A program made the translations under genes and the position numbers. Below are positions 63,533 through 64,000 of a DNA stretch of 64,000 nucleotides, piece by piece. The DNA lies in contig JAPSLP010000011.1 in NCBI GenBank assembly GCA_031180665.1, positions 1 to 64,000 on the forward strand, in the 5' to 3' direction. Source of the DNA: Cupriavidus sp. GTDB lineage: Bacteria > Pseudomonadota > Gammaproteobacteria > Burkholderiales > Burkholderiaceae. How positions within the stretch are numbered: position 1 is the stretch's first letter; each line of letters begins with the position of its first letter. Below the pieces are notes generated by a model. It ran no database searches and was not told the origin of the DNA. It saw only the letters and a list, made by a program, of their open reading frames with translations.

Positions 63533-64000
63533 CTAGCTCTCGGCCTGGCGCGCCCGGGTCCACCATTCGAGCACCGTCTTGTCGAACCGCCACGGCACGA
63601 TCTGCGGCTGCGCGGTCGCCGTGCGCAGATGCGCGACGAACTCGCTGCGCGGAATCGGCCGCGCGCCCAGCGAGGCGAGGTGCTCGGTTTCCTGCTGGCA
63701 GTCTATCATCGTCACCCCGTGACCGGCGAGGAAGCCGCACAGGGCCGCCAGCGCGATCTTGGAGGCGTCGGTGCGGCGCGCGAACATCGATTCGCCGTAG
63801 AACATGCGGCCGAGCGCCACACCGTAGAGGCCGCCGACGCGCTCGCCGCGATACCAGGTCTCGACCGAATGCGCCATGCCGCGCACGTGCAGCGCGCCGT
63901 AGGCCTCGACGATCTCCGGCGTGATCCATGTGCCGTGCTGGCCCGCGCGCGGCGTCTCGGCGCAGGCGCGCATCACCGATTCGAAATCGTCGTCCACGCG
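63533..64000 (-). CDS. aat: Leucyl/phenylalanyl-tRNA-protein transferase (3' part)
   Basis: Adds Leu or Phe to proteins with N-terminal Lys or Arg for degradation by ClpAPS. The C-terminal 155 residues are in the window; the start lies beyond its right edge. Characteristic segments are [60 protein letters not shown] and [19 protein letters not shown]. It is followed by bpt 46 bp downstream. Confidence 0.95.
   Translation of the reverse strand, partial: RVDDDFESVMRACAETPRAGQHGTWITPEIVEAYGALHVRGMAHSVETWYRGERVGGLYGVALGRMFYGESMFARRTDASKIALAALCGFLAGHGVTMIDCQQETEHLASLGARPIPRSEFVAHLRTATAQPQIVPWRFDKTVLEWWTRARQAES

Overview
The window is a high-GC chromosomal segment from a betaproteobacterium of the Burkholderiales. 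It looks closest to the Cupriavidus/Ralstonia branch of Burkholderiaceae. The evidence is the rpmI-rplT-pheST-ihfA block, a pyruvate dehydrogenase cluster (aceE, a two-lipoyl aceF, an lpdA with its own lipoyl domain) near a phasin gene, a 1623-residue NAD-glutamate dehydrogenase, a Bug-type solute receptor, and a bacterial Asp/Glu leucyltransferase beside pyrD and aat. The assignment comes from protein recognition and recalled gene order, not from a search.

Layout. 0.1-5.7 kb is core translation and nucleoid genes (rpmI, rplT, pheS, pheT, ihfA, a MerR regulator) ending in tRNA-Pro(GGG). 5.65-8.32 kb is a decayed integrative element bounded by a 94-bp direct repeat of the tRNA 3' half plus its terminator. 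It holds a broken tyrosine recombinase, a DUF2188 chimera, a DUF378 membrane protein and a small gene directly under a near-perfect LexA box. 8.3-14.1 kb is a patchwork of small stress-type or unknown genes, an IS3-family remnant bracketed by a 206-bp imperfect repeat, and four more DUF2188 genes. 14.2-24.3 kb carries DUF1232, an aldo/keto reductase and GMC oxidoreductase pair, gdh and a Bug receptor. 24.4-27.4 kb is a LysR and amidohydrolase pair flanked by two identical tRNA-Lys(CTT) genes with similar promoters and terminators. 27.5-34 kb has DUF1488, a SulP transporter, exonuclease III, oligopeptidase A and folD.

34.1-36.5 kb holds a 765-residue protein with an F-box-like N-terminus, a eukaryote-type module, between folD and a two-component system. 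36.7-47 kb is that two-component system (FixJ-like regulator, PAS sensor kinase) and the divergently transcribed pyruvate dehydrogenase genes. 47.1-48.6 kb has an orphan antitoxin with a decayed toxin, and a phasin with a clear sigma-70 promoter. 48.9-52 kb has a DMT exporter, a thioesterase and a penicillin-binding-protein-7-type endopeptidase. 52-57.1 kb is a (D-)lactate utilisation region: FAD dehydrogenase, IclR regulator with palindromes in the divergent promoter region, LutA, LutB and a 98-residue protein where LutC would be expected. 57.2-60.1 kb is an ABC importer of the ABC_sub_bind family. 60.4-64 kb is a Tas-like aldo/keto reductase, pyrD, bpt and the 3' part of aat, which runs off the window.

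The core genes are ordinary. The parts deserving a second look are the tRNA-Pro element with its SOS-controlled gene, the DUF2188 family expansion, the F-box protein, the paired repeats, and the small protein attached to LutAB. All positions and motifs were read by eye; no alignment or database search was run.
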